From assembly GCA_002840555.1 (NCBI GenBank), contig PHBJ01000008.1, forward strand, positions 1 through 64,000: a stretch of 64,000 nt of DNA. Reading direction: 5' to 3'. The position numbers and the translations under genes are program-made. Of the stretch, positions 1 through 7,523 are shown one piece after another. Position 1 is the stretch's first letter. Each line of letters starts with the position of its first letter. The notes beneath the pieces were generated by a model, which did not search any database, was not told the DNA's origin, and saw nothing but the letters and a program-made list of their open reading frames with translations. This stretch comes from Deltaproteobacteria bacterium HGW-Deltaproteobacteria-13 (lineage in GTDB: Bacteria; Desulfobacterota; Syntrophia; Syntrophales; Smithellaceae).

Positions 1-728
1 ATGGTCCTGGCATTTGCGTGTCCCTGCATGGCTGCCTTACGATACCATTTCGCAGCTTCGGCATTGTCCTGTGGAACATCTTTGCCTTCTTTGTACATCA
101 TACCCAGCATGATCTGAGCATCTATATCGCCCTGCTGAGCCAGCTTAAGATACCTCTTTAAGGTTTCAGCCTCGTCATGAGAAACGTCTGCATCGCTGAC
201 GGGCATCTCCTCCATCTCAACTTTAGCGCTTGCGTCTTCCTGCTCCGTCTTGCTGCGAACCTTTTCGACCGTATCAATCCCGACATCGTTCTGCGCAACG
301 AATTTGTCTTCCTTGCAGATTATATCCAGTATATTTCGGGCTTCGGCATGACCCTGCTCGGCCGCATTGCGATACCATTTTACGGCCTCAGCATCGCTCT
401 GTGGAACACCCTTACCTTCCCGATACATACAACCCAGATTGTACTGGGCATCCGCATTTCCCTGCCGGGCAGCCTTTAAATACCATCTCACCGCTTCAGC
501 ATCAATCTGCGGAATACCTCTGCCTTCCTGATACATACAACCCAGATGGAACTGAGCCTCTGCCTTTCCCTGTTCCGCCGCCTTACGAAACCACTTCGCA
601 GCATTTGCATCGTCCTGTGCAGCGCCTCTGCCTTCATTGTACATTATACCCAGATTGAACTGTGCATCAGCGTTTCCCCGTTCCGCCGCCTTACGAATAT
701 CTGTTAATGATGACACATTATCTTTCAT
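1..728 (-). CDS. Sel1-like repeat (TPR-like) protein, C-terminus outside window
   Basis: An open frame of 242 codons starts at the ATG ending at 728 and runs off the left edge without a stop. It consists of about 36-residue Sel1 repeats with the usual A-x-(W)-Y/F-x-K-A-A-x-Q-G-x-A-x-A-Q and L-G-x-M-Y-x-E-G-x-G-V/I-x-Q-(D) pattern. Four repeats are followed by an acidic, non-repeat linker of about 50 residues, then repeats resume. There is no signal peptide, so the visible part looks cytoplasmic. Sel1 proteins are protein-interaction scaffolds; the partner cannot be told from this context. An AGGA lies upstream of the start on the minus strand. Confidence 0.85.
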   Translation of the reverse strand, partial: MKDNVSSLTDIRKAAERGNADAQFNLGIMYNEGRGAAQDDANAAKWFRKAAEQGKAEAQFHLGCMYQEGRGIPQIDAEAVRWYLKAARQGNADAQYNLGCMYREGKGVPQSDAEAVKWYRNAAEQGHAEARNILDIICKEDKFVAQNDVGIDTVEKVRSKTEQEDASAKVEMEEMPVSDADVSHDEAETLKRYLKLAQQGDIDAQIMLGMMYKEGKDVPQDNAEAAKWYRKAAMQGHANART

Positions 729-1375
729 AGGATTTATTTTCCTGAAATATAAGCCGGCCGCTCCACCACTTCACAGACAGCAATCTTTATGAGTAAACAC
801 CCTTAACATTATTATCAAAGTTCACCCAATCACTATCAGTTGCCGCTGTTACCAGACTTTATGACAGGTAGTCTGGGTTCTTAGGACAGGGAACAATGAT
901 TTATAAGTGGGAAGTTGCCCTGCGTTAAGATTCATGCCGCAAACTGTTTCTGCGATAATGTATAAAATTAAATCATAGCCAGAGGCTTTTTGTCAAAGTT
1001 ATTATGCCATCTTTTCTCGTTGTAAAACTTGAAGCTGGCAGCGGCGCATGAATAACTGTTAATCGTTGATCTCTTAACATATTTCAAAGCGTTTGTTTGC
1101 AGGAGTAACATGCCGTAAGCAGAGGCCTGCGAAACTGCAATTCGAGTTTCTCTGCCGCCTCGGTATCCGGGCGAATGCGACGCGGCTTAAAACCAAACCA
1201 CAAATAAAAAAATTTTTGTTCTCACGAATTCTCCTTCTGCCTGTTCAAAAAATACTATTTTGTCCGATTAGAATTAATCCTTTTCCATAAATGTTGAAAA
1301 TTTCTTCTTCGGTTTTGAGTCCGAATTCGGAACAACCATTTAATATATCATATGCTTATATGAATTATATTTTTC
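729..1375. other. Long intergenic region, no supported gene
   Basis: About 650 bases separate the Sel1 gene from the nitrogen locus. I see one short hairpin (arms 852-858 and 870-876, 7 bp, no T-run) and AT-rich DNA. A 65-codon frame at 1093-1290 has no ribosome binding site and an unlikely composition, so it is not called. The region ends in the sigma-54 promoter at 1376. Confidence 0.5.
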
Positions 1376-1391
1376 TGGCATTGTCCTTGCC
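1376..1391 (+). promoter_or_regulatory. Sigma-54 (-24/-12) promoter upstream of the Amt/PII relic
   Basis: The sequence reads TGGCAT-N5-TTGCC, with the invariant GG at 1377-1378 and GC at 1389-1390 separated by exactly ten bases, as RpoN promoters require. It lies 45 bases before the ATG at 1436. RpoN promoters are typical of nitrogen-assimilation genes, and the downstream relic and the intact amt-glnK locus fit that. Confidence 0.75.
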
Positions 1392-1435
1392 CTGTTGAAT
1401 GATGAAAGAAATAAATTTTCAAGGAGGCCATCATC

Positions 1436-1606
1436 ATGAATTCGGACGATACAGCGGGGATTTTAATGTCTTCAGCGCGCATGCCGACGATTAAAGCAAT
1501 TATCAGAGGAGCTCCCGTTGGTCATGCTTCTGAGGGCAGGATATTTATCCGGGATCTTGCCGGATATGTTCGCGTCTGCCGTGCAGAGTGGGATGTAAAA
1601 CCATAG
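1436..1606 (+). pseudogene. 56-codon relic: Amt-like start fused to PII-like C-terminus
   Basis: A strong AAGGAGG precedes this short frame. Its first codons (MNSDDTAG) nearly repeat the start of the intact Amt at 5398 (MNSGDTAW), also at the DNA level. From about residue 18 the peptide instead follows the last third of a PII protein: T-I-K-A-I-I, then A, G, E-G-R-I-F-I and V-R-V, in the same spacing as the GlnK encoded at 6651. The simplest reading is an old amt-glnK copy that lost its middle by deletion, leaving a short in-frame chimera under its sigma-54 promoter. Whether it is still translated or functional is unknown. A coincidental small ORF is less likely because both ends match. Confidence 0.6.
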
Positions 1607-1620
1607 GGTGGGGCAAGCTT

Positions 1621-1818
1621 ATGGATGGGTATAAAGCCAATTGCAAAGAGAACTTATTGGAGCGTTGTTTGTGTGACTGTGAAAAAACAGTCATCATCCA
1701 TGCCCTGACAAGAACAAATGGCAATCAATCGGCCGCAGCCGAACTGTTGGGAACAACAAAGCGTATCCTGGCTTATAAGGTTCATAAATACGGAATTGAT
1801 TGTGAACAATTCAAGTGA
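1621..1818 (+). CDS. Fis-type helix-turn-helix protein
   Basis: This 65-residue protein is essentially a free-standing Fis/NtrC C-terminal DNA-binding domain. Residues about 38-62 carry the HTH pattern N-Q-S-A-A-A-E-L-L-G-x-x-x-R-x-L-x-Y-K-x-x-K-Y-G-I (HTH_8). The AAA+ and receiver domains of an NtrC regulator are absent. Start at 1621 is chosen for the G-rich stretch 8 bases upstream; an in-frame alternative is 1588. It follows the PII relic by 14 bases and precedes the porin by 23, so all three may share the sigma-54 transcript. It could be a remnant activator domain or a small nucleoid-type regulator. Cytoplasmic. Confidence 0.7.
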   Translation: MDGYKANCKENLLERCLCDCEKTVIIHALTRTNGNQSAAAELLGTTKRILAYKVHKYGIDCEQFK

Positions 1819-1841
1819 AAATAAATCGAAAGGGAAAAACT

Positions 1842-2717
1842 ATGCAAAAAAATATGAAAAAAATAATTACAACGATTTTACTGGCGGTGGTGATGGCATC
1901 ATTACCGATGCTTTCCTGGGCTGTGGATGAACCCAAAACTGTGGAGCAAAAGCAAGAGGAAGATAAGGTGACCGGCGAAGTTGCGGCAAGTGTTTTCAGC
2001 GCCTATATTTGGCGCGGTCAGGAGTTAACGCGTCACAGTGCGGTGATTCAGCCGTCCATTACGGCAAGCTATAAGGGATTTACGGCAAATGTATGGGGAA
2101 ATCTGGATACGCGGCCGTATGGCGCGGCAGATCAAAAATATTCATCCAACTTTACGGAGACGGACGTGACGCTTTCTTATTCGCGTAAATTCGGAATTGT
2201 GCAGGCGGGAGCAGGGTACATTTACTACAGTTTGGCGGCGCCGGCGCCGGGCGGAGCGGACTTGCCCGATTCTCAGGAAATATTCGTTTCTCTGGGTCTG
2301 GATACCATTCTGACGCCGACTCTGACCGTGTACAAGGAAATTGACCATTACCGCCAGTGGTATGCAACGTTCGGTATTTCGCACACTTTTGCCCTGCATG
2401 AAAAGGCCGGGTTAAAACTGGCGGCGACGGCAAGCTATCTTTTATCCACGGATGAAACCACCTATGCAAAATATGACAGTGATTCGCTGGCGACTGCCGA
2501 CAAGTTTAATAATTTTCATGATGGAACAGCTACGATTTCTTTACCTTTGACAGTTTACAAATCTCTGACTGTTACACCGGCAGTGTCTTATGTCTTCCCG
2601 CTTTCGGACGATGCCAGGTATGAAATGAAAGCGCGCGGTCTGCAGGGAACGGCCAACCCCTCTGACAGAGACAGCGCCTATCTTTACGGTGGTGTCACTT
2701 TAAGTTTTACTTTCTAA
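1842..2717 (+). CDS. TorF-like putative outer-membrane porin (TIGR02001-like)
   Basis: The protein has 291 residues. A signal peptide (Met, lysines, hydrophobic stretch, cleavage after SWA near residue 24) is followed by alternating beta strands, with Y-I-W-R-G-Q near residue 60, a signature of this porin family, and a final aromatic strand ending in F-T-F, as in barrel proteins inserted by BAM. The ATG at 1842 is preferred over an upstream in-frame start at 1815 because it puts the lysines right before the signal core and follows an AGGGA. Proteins of this family often sit beside amt/glnK genes, matching this position. A role in small-molecule entry under nitrogen limitation is inference. 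Confidence 0.75.
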   Translation: MQKNMKKIITTILLAVVMASLPMLSWAVDEPKTVEQKQEEDKVTGEVAASVFSAYIWRGQELTRHSAVIQPSITASYKGFTANVWGNLDTRPYGAADQKYSSNFTETDVTLSYSRKFGIVQAGAGYIYYSLAAPAPGGADLPDSQEIFVSLGLDTILTPTLTVYKEIDHYRQWYATFGISHTFALHEKAGLKLAATASYLLSTDETTYAKYDSDSLATADKFNNFHDGTATISLPLTVYKSLTVTPAVSYVFPLSDDARYEMKARGLQGTANPSDRDSAYLYGGVTLSFTF

Positions 2718-2754
2718 AAGGTAATGCGCCAGCTTCTATGGAATGAACTTTATG

Positions 2755-2794
2755 GGTGACGGTTCCAGCAGGTTCCCGAGTGTGAACCGTCACC
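2755..2794 (+). terminator. Hairpin terminator candidate after porin gene
   Basis: A perfect 11-bp inverted repeat (arms 2755-2765 and 2784-2794, starting GGTGACGG) with an 18-base loop lies 38 bases after the porin stop. No long T-run follows, so it could be a transcript-stabilising hairpin instead of a true intrinsic terminator. Confidence 0.5.
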
Positions 2795-2899
2795 TGATTT
2801 CCCCCGTCAAGACAGATGCTCATCTTTTGGCAATGGGCATTCGTCTATCAGTAAAACGCCCGGGGTCAATACCCCCCTGAAACAAAAAATGTTATTTGT

Positions 2900-2928
2900 T
2901 TGCATTGAGCGGCAGGAAACAATATAAT
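2900..2928 (+). promoter_or_regulatory. Sigma-70 promoter for ptsP
   Basis: TTGCAT at 2900-2905 and TATAAT at 2923-2928 are separated by 17 bases. The pair lies 33 bases before the ptsP ATG, so ptsP probably has its own housekeeping promoter independent of the upstream sigma-54 unit. Confidence 0.65.
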
Positions 2929-2961
2929 TAATTGTCGAAATAATTATCATCAGGAACTACG

Positions 2962-5208
2962 ATGGACCATTTAAATTTACTGCTGAACATCGGCCAACTG
3001 GATTGGGTATTTAAAGGCAGCTCCAGTATTGAAAACCTGCTCGGCAATATCGTTGTCATGGTTGCCAGGCATATGCACGCGGATGTCTGCTCTATTTATA
3101 TTTATGATCATGTCAAAGACGAGTTGGTCCTGCGGGCGAATACCGGTTTGAAACCGCAGGCCATCGGAAAAATAAAACTCAAGCCCGGTGAAGGGATAGC
3201 CGGCACGGTCTTTGAGAAAAACGAACCGGTCTGTATGTCCGATGGTTTTACGCATTCCAGTTTTCGCTATTTTAAGGGCACGGGGGAAGAACGATATAAA
3301 TCATTTCTATCTGTGCCCATCGTCAGCGGCGACAGTCCTGTTGGCGTCATTATGCTGCAACGCCAGGAAAACAACCGTTTTGAGAACAGCGATATCAAGA
3401 CGCTGCAGATTGTTGCCTCACAACTGGCGGCCGTGCTCGGAAATATTAAGATGATCATGTCTCTGCAGGACGCGACACCGGGAGAGATGACTCGCGGGAA
3501 AAAAGAGCAGCTGGCGGGCGTGTTCCTGAAAGGCAAGGCGGCGTCACGGGGCTATGCCTACGCGAAAGCAACGCTGGCGATTGGTGCTGAACGGTTCCAT
3601 GAGATCGCCGGACAGGCCTTCGGGGAAAAATACGGTCTGGACGATCTGCAAAGAGCGCTGAAGAAAACGGAAAAAGAGCTTATTACATTGCAAAAGGCGG
3701 TGGAGGACAAACTCAGTGACGCCGCCTCCATGATCTTCAACGCGCATCTGCTCATATTGAAAGACAAGAGCTTTCTTGCGGCGGTGACCGCGCCGGTGCA
3801 AAAGGGAAAAAACGCTCCTGATGCGGTGATCGCCGCGGGCCGGAAATACATTGCCCTGTTTTCGGCAAGTCCCGATCCCTACATGAGAGAGAAGGTGCAC
3901 GATATTGAAGACCTGGTAACACGGCTTATCAGGAATCTCGCCGGCAGGGAAGCAAAGTTGCCGCCGGTGCACCAGCGGATAGTGATCGCGGCTGACTTGT
4001 ATCCGTCCGATCTGTTAAAACTTTCTTCGGAAGGAGTGAAAGGCATCGTGCTTTTGAGCGGAGGCGTCACCTCGCATGTTTCCATTCTTGCCCGCTCCCT
4101 GCAGATACCGATGGTTATCGTTAATGATAAGGCTGTCGGTAACATTTCCGACGGGGATCGCATTCTTATCGATGGCGAAATCGGTAACATCTACGTCAAC
4201 CCGGCCAAAGATATCGTCAAGGAATTTAAAGATCGTATCGACGAACAAACAGTGCCGAGCGCTCCGCCCGTTATGAAGCCGTTCACCGAGACAAAAGACG
4301 GGGTGCGTATCAAGCTGATGGCGAACGTCAATCTGCTGAAAGACATGGAACTGCTCAGTCATCTGTCCTGTGACGGCGTCGGACTGTATCGCTCCGAGTT
4401 TCCGTTCATCATACGAAAGAATTTCCCCACCGAAGAAGAACAGTTATTTGTTTACCGGAAACTGGTCGAGGGCGCTCCGTCGAAAGATGTCACATTCCGC
4501 ACGCTCGATATCGGCGGTGATAAAATGCCCGCATACTGGGAACCGGCAAACAAAGAAAACGTTTTTCTGGGCCTGCGCTCCATCAGATTTTCGCTGAAGC
4601 ACCAAGACATCTTTATCCAGCAGGTCAGGGCTATTCTGCGCGCGGGTTATAACTGCGACCTGAAAATAATGTTTCCCATGATCTTTTCCCTGGAGGAGTT
4701 TCTGCAGGCAAGAGATATTGTGATGACGTGCATGGCAGCGCTGGAAAAATCGGGCGGCGTTTTCAACAACCACCCGAAAATCGGCATGATGGTTGAAGTT
4801 CCGGCGGTGATCGAAATTATCGAAGAATTCGCACGGATTGCTGATTTCTTTTCCATCGGAACGAACGACCTGGTCCAGTATATGCTGGCCGTAGACCGAA
4901 CCAACGATGAAGTGGCCGAGTACTACATTCCCCATCATCCGGCGGTTTTGCGGGCCATCAAACGAGTTGCCGATGCCGCGAAAGCCGCGGGTAAGGACGT
5001 GTCGATCTGCGGTGATATGGCTAATAAGGCCGGTTATCTGCAATTTCTGATCGGATGCGGCATCCGGACTCTGAGCATGAATCCCGTATACATGGCGGAA
5101 AACCAGAAAGTAATCGGTGAAATCGATGTGGCGCAGGCCGAGGCGCTGACCTTGCGGCTGCTGGCGACAGGCGATATCAACATGATCGAAAATGAATTAT
5201 TTTCTTGA
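2962..5208 (+). CDS. ptsP: Phosphoenolpyruvate-protein phosphotransferase PtsP (EI-Ntr)
   Basis: This 748-residue protein is the first enzyme of the nitrogen PTS: it autophosphorylates from PEP and passes phosphate to NPr. Domains in order are an N-terminal GAF domain (about 15-160; in known EI-Ntr it senses glutamine/2-oxoglutarate), the EI N-terminal helical domain (about 185-320), the swivelling phosphohistidine domain with G-G-x-T-S-H (His372), and the PEP-binding TIM barrel (about 445-735) with C-G-D-M at Cys683. Length matches full EI-Ntr. The start has AGGA upstream. No NPr or PtsN gene is nearby. Its place between the porin and amt-glnK supports a nitrogen-signalling role. Confidence 0.93.
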   Translation: MDHLNLLLNIGQLDWVFKGSSSIENLLGNIVVMVARHMHADVCSIYIYDHVKDELVLRANTGLKPQAIGKIKLKPGEGIAGTVFEKNEPVCMSDGFTHSSFRYFKGTGEERYKSFLSVPIVSGDSPVGVIMLQRQENNRFENSDIKTLQIVASQLAAVLGNIKMIMSLQDATPGEMTRGKKEQLAGVFLKGKAASRGYAYAKATLAIGAERFHEIAGQAFGEKYGLDDLQRALKKTEKELITLQKAVEDKLSDAASMIFNAHLLILKDKSFLAAVTAPVQKGKNAPDAVIAAGRKYIALFSASPDPYMREKVHDIEDLVTRLIRNLAGREAKLPPVHQRIVIAADLYPSDLLKLSSEGVKGIVLLSGGVTSHVSILARSLQIPMVIVNDKAVGNISDGDRILIDGEIGNIYVNPAKDIVKEFKDRIDEQTVPSAPPVMKPFTETKDGVRIKLMANVNLLKDMELLSHLSCDGVGLYRSEFPFIIRKNFPTEEEQLFVYRKLVEGAPSKDVTFRTLDIGGDKMPAYWEPANKENVFLGLRSIRFSLKHQDIFIQQVRAILRAGYNCDLKIMFPMIFSLEEFLQARDIVMTCMAALEKSGGVFNNHPKIGMMVEVPAVIEIIEEFARIADFFSIGTNDLVQYMLAVDRTNDEVAEYYIPHHPAVLRAIKRVADAAKAAGKDVSICGDMANKAGYLQFLIGCGIRTLSMNPVYMAENQKVIGEIDVAQAEALTLRLLATGDINMIENELFS

Positions 5209-5343
5209 TGGTTGTAAAAGTGCATTCTTGTTCCACTATGATCTAAAGTCGGACATATTTGTTTATTAATCTGTTTTTATCTCCATCCTTTTTTTAAAAC
5301 AAACGTCAACAATATTGATGATATGTCTTTTTATCCCCTTCTG

Positions 5344-5360
5344 TGGCACCTTAATTGCTT
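5344..5360 (+). promoter_or_regulatory. Consensus sigma-54 promoter of amt-glnK
   Basis: TGGCAC-N5-TTGCTT matches the RpoN consensus at every conserved base: GG at 5345-5346 and GC at 5357-5358, spaced by ten. It lies 38 bases before the amt ATG at 5398. This indicates nitrogen-limited induction by an NtrC-type activator, which is not encoded in the window. Confidence 0.88.
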
Positions 5361-5397
5361 TGATCCATATCAACAAATATGTACAGGAGGTCTTGAT

Positions 5398-6612
5398 ATG
5401 AATTCGGGCGATACGGCTTGGGTTCTCGTTTGTTGTTCTCTGGTTCTGCTGATGACGCCGGCCCTGGCGCTTTTTTACGGCGGAATGGTTCGCAAAAAAA
5501 ATCTTCTTTCCACTTTAACCCTGAGTTTCATCTTTATGGCCCTGATCAGCGTCCAGTGGGTGCTTTACGGATATTCACTCGCCTTCGGCGCCGACATCAA
5601 AGGGTTAATAGGCGGCCTTAATTATTTAGGCTTTATCGGCGTAGACGCGCAGCCCAATGGAGCCTACAGCCAGACCATCCCCCACGCGCTTTTTGCCGCC
5701 TTTCAAATGATGTTTGCCATCATTACCCCCGCGCTTATTACCGGCGCCTTTGTGGAGAGAATAAAATTCAAGGCTTTTCTCCTGTTCGGACTGCTTTGGG
5801 CAACCCTGGTCTATGATCCCCTGTGTCACTGGGTATGGGGCCAGGGTGGATGGCTCAGGGAACTGGGCGTTCTCGATTTTGCCGGCGGTACCGTGGTGCA
5901 TATCGCGGCCGGATTTTCCGCCCTGGCCTTTGCCATGGTTATCGGACCGCGAAAAGGATACGGCAAATCACCGATGGAGCCGAACAATATTCCCCTGACG
6001 GTGCTGGGGGCGGGACTATTATGGGTCGGCTGGTTCGGATTTAACGCCGGCAGCGCACTGGGCGCCAATGGTGTCGCGGTCAACGCCCTTTTAACCACCA
6101 ACACGTCCGCGGCAGCGGCAGGACTTGTCTGGATGCTTCTCTCCTCGCTGGATGGCCGTCCCAGCACGCTGGGTATCGCCACGGGAATGGTTGTCGGTTT
6201 GGCTGCCGTTACTCCCGCCGCAGGTTTTGTAACTCCCCTTACAGCCATGTTCATCGGAGCAGTGGCGGCGCCAATCTCTTACTATGCCATGCGCATGCGC
6301 GACAAACGAAATCTGGATGAGTCCCTGGATGTCTGGGCCTGTCATGGCATGGCCAGCACCTGGGGGATGATCGCCGCGGGCTTATTCGCGACCGTCTCCG
6401 TCAACAGCAGCGGCGCGAATGGTCTGTTTTTAGGCAACACCGGTCAACTCGGCATCCAGATTCTGGCCGTGGTGGTCACGATTGTTTTCAGCTTTTGTTC
6501 CACATATGTTATTGCCAAACTGCTGCACTGGAGCATCGGGCTGCGGGTAACCCCCATGGAAGAGGAAGTCGGTTTGGATATCAGTTCCCACGGAGAGAGG
6601 TCTTATTCATAA
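5398..6612 (+). CDS. amt: Ammonium transporter Amt
   Basis: This inner-membrane ammonium channel has 404 residues and about 11 membrane segments. Visible family features are the start region leading into L-A-L-F-Y-G-G-M-V, the A-A-G-F-S-A-L segment of the pore, and G-W-F-G-F-N-A-G-S, followed late by A-C-H-G-M-A-S-T-W-G, holding the conserved pore histidine. The start at 5398 is fixed by AGGAGG seven bases upstream and by the sigma-54 promoter; an in-frame upstream extension to 5323 would overlap that promoter. No cleavable signal sequence is obvious. glnK follows after 38 bases, the classic Amt-PII pair in which PII plugs the channel under nitrogen excess. Confidence 0.95.
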   Translation: MNSGDTAWVLVCCSLVLLMTPALALFYGGMVRKKNLLSTLTLSFIFMALISVQWVLYGYSLAFGADIKGLIGGLNYLGFIGVDAQPNGAYSQTIPHALFAAFQMMFAIITPALITGAFVERIKFKAFLLFGLLWATLVYDPLCHWVWGQGGWLRELGVLDFAGGTVVHIAAGFSALAFAMVIGPRKGYGKSPMEPNNIPLTVLGAGLLWVGWFGFNAGSALGANGVAVNALLTTNTSAAAAGLVWMLLSSLDGRPSTLGIATGMVVGLAAVTPAAGFVTPLTAMFIGAVAAPISYYAMRMRDKRNLDESLDVWACHGMASTWGMIAAGLFATVSVNSSGANGLFLGNTGQLGIQILAVVVTIVFSFCSTYVIAKLLHWSIGLRVTPMEEEVGLDISSHGERSYS

Positions 6613-6650
6613 GGCAAAGTGAAATAATTTTTACTGAGGAGAAACAAACG

Positions 6651-7037
6651 ATGCTGAAAAAAATCGAAGCCATCATTCGCGAAGATAAAGTCAACGATGT
6701 CAGAGAAGCTCTGAAAAAAATCGGTATTGTCGGGATGAATATGATTGAAATTCGGGGACACGGACGGCAAGGCGGTATCAAGCTGGTGGGCCGCGCGGGA
6801 ACCTATCAGATAGACATGCTGACAAAAATCCAGCTCAATATCGTTTTAAGCGAACAAAACCTTGAGGATACGATAGAAGCCATTCTCGATTCCGCGGGAA
6901 CCGGCGAACCGGGCGACGGAATCATCTTCGTCTATCCCGTTGATGAAGTTATTCGTGTCCGTACACGCGAGAGAGGTCAGGAGGCGGTGATGTATCCGGG
7001 CGATATCGATGAAAGGAAGAAAAAGGGGAGCGCCTGA
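6651..7037 (+). CDS. glnK: PII nitrogen regulatory protein (GlnK/GlnB family)
   Basis: This 128-residue PII protein probably blocks Amt and senses ATP/ADP and 2-oxoglutarate. Features: N-terminal K-K-I-E-A-I-I-R, the G-R-Q entry to the T-loop (38-40), and the C-terminal G-D-G-I-I-F-V-x-P-V plus V-I-R-V-R-T-R-E signature. The usual Y-R-G-A-E-Y of the T-loop tip is changed to G-R-A-G-T-Y; Tyr52 aligns with the uridylylated Tyr51 of E. coli GlnB, but its surroundings differ, so modification by GlnD is uncertain. The tail is about 12 residues longer than E. coli GlnB and rich in Lys/Asp. The start has a GAGGAGA ribosome site. Confidence 0.93.
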   Translation: MLKKIEAIIREDKVNDVREALKKIGIVGMNMIEIRGHGRQGGIKLVGRAGTYQIDMLTKIQLNIVLSEQNLEDTIEAILDSAGTGEPGDGIIFVYPVDEVIRVRTRERGQEAVMYPGDIDERKKKGSA

Positions 7038-7132
7038 GTTCGTCCCGGCTTTGAAATACATAAAGTTTTGCCAGTCTATAATTGTTGCGGGAACCGGACA
7101 AAAATGTTTAACAAAAAAATCTTGACAACTGT

Positions 7133-7138
7133 TATAAT
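7133..7138 (+). promoter_or_regulatory. -10 element (TATAAT) ahead of riboswitch
   Basis: A perfect TATAAT lies just before the riboswitch. The matching -35 is poor: a TTGACA at 7122-7127 is only five bases upstream, too close to pair with it. The -10 is the likely kdp promoter element, with transcription beginning near 7145. Confidence 0.5.
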
Positions 7139-7159
7139 AAGGCGTAGCGAACACGGCCA

Positions 7160-7285
7160 TGTCATAACGACGCCTAAATCTATTCAAAGATAGATGCGGG
7201 GGAACCGGTATTTTGGGGCGAGTTTCTTAAGAATAGGACACTTCCAAGTCCAAGCCCGTCAGCTAACCTCGTCGGCATGTGGGAG
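7160..7285 (+). ncRNA. c-di-AMP riboswitch (ydaO/yuaA class) controlling kdp
   Basis: The three conserved blocks of the ydaO aptamer occur in order: GCC-TAAATC then GGGGGAACC (to 7206), GGGGCGAGT (7215-7223), and CCGTCAGCTAACCTCGTCGG (7256-7275), the hallmark 3' block. The RNA class binds cyclic di-AMP and usually turns off potassium uptake or cell-wall genes when ligand is high. Here it precedes kdpABC, so potassium import is probably shut down by c-di-AMP. A weak 6-bp hairpin followed by T's (7292-7314) just downstream might be the expression platform. Exact 5' boundary is approximate. Confidence 0.9.
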
Positions 7286-7296
7286 GTACACAGAAG

Positions 7297-7485
7297 ATGT
7301 TTATTCTTCTTTTATCGGATGTATTGCTATGGCGATATGCATTTGCCGTTGATGCGCAATCCGGTTCATCGATTGCTGATTCTCCGGTTATCTGGCCCCA
7401 TCATTTTCATAAAAAAAATAAAACTGAAGATAACTGCCGGTCGTTATCCCGCGCGGATTGCGGCTTGTCGTACATGATCGTTTAG
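7297..7485 (+). CDS. Possible small leader/membrane peptide between riboswitch and kdpA
   Basis: A 62-codon frame starts with GGGAGG ten bases upstream and begins with a hydrophobic stretch (MFILLLSDVLLW). It occupies the place where kdpF sits in other operons, but its sequence does not resemble KdpF and the second half is polar. Its start codon lies inside the hairpin after the riboswitch. It may be a leader peptide, a diverged membrane peptide or non-coding. Confidence 0.25.
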   Translation: MFILLLSDVLLWRYAFAVDAQSGSSIADSPVIWPHHFHKKNKTEDNCRSLSRADCGLSYMIV

Positions 7486-7523
7486 CCGACAGTTGATGTG
7501 TTTCAAAGCCTAAGGAGGTTGAT

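Noticed and set aside
1093-1290. 65-codon open frame in the first intergenic region
   Set aside because: No ribosome binding site, no recognisable protein pattern, and low-complexity AT-rich codons.
5323-5397. Upstream in-frame extension of Amt
   Set aside because: It overlaps a perfect sigma-54 promoter, while the ATG at 5398 has AGGAGG at the right distance and matches the family start.
6788-6806. Apparent loss of the uridylylated tyrosine in the GlnK T-loop
   Set aside because: Careful alignment places Tyr52 at the Tyr51 position; only the first Tyr of Y-R-G-A-E-Y (Tyr46) is replaced.
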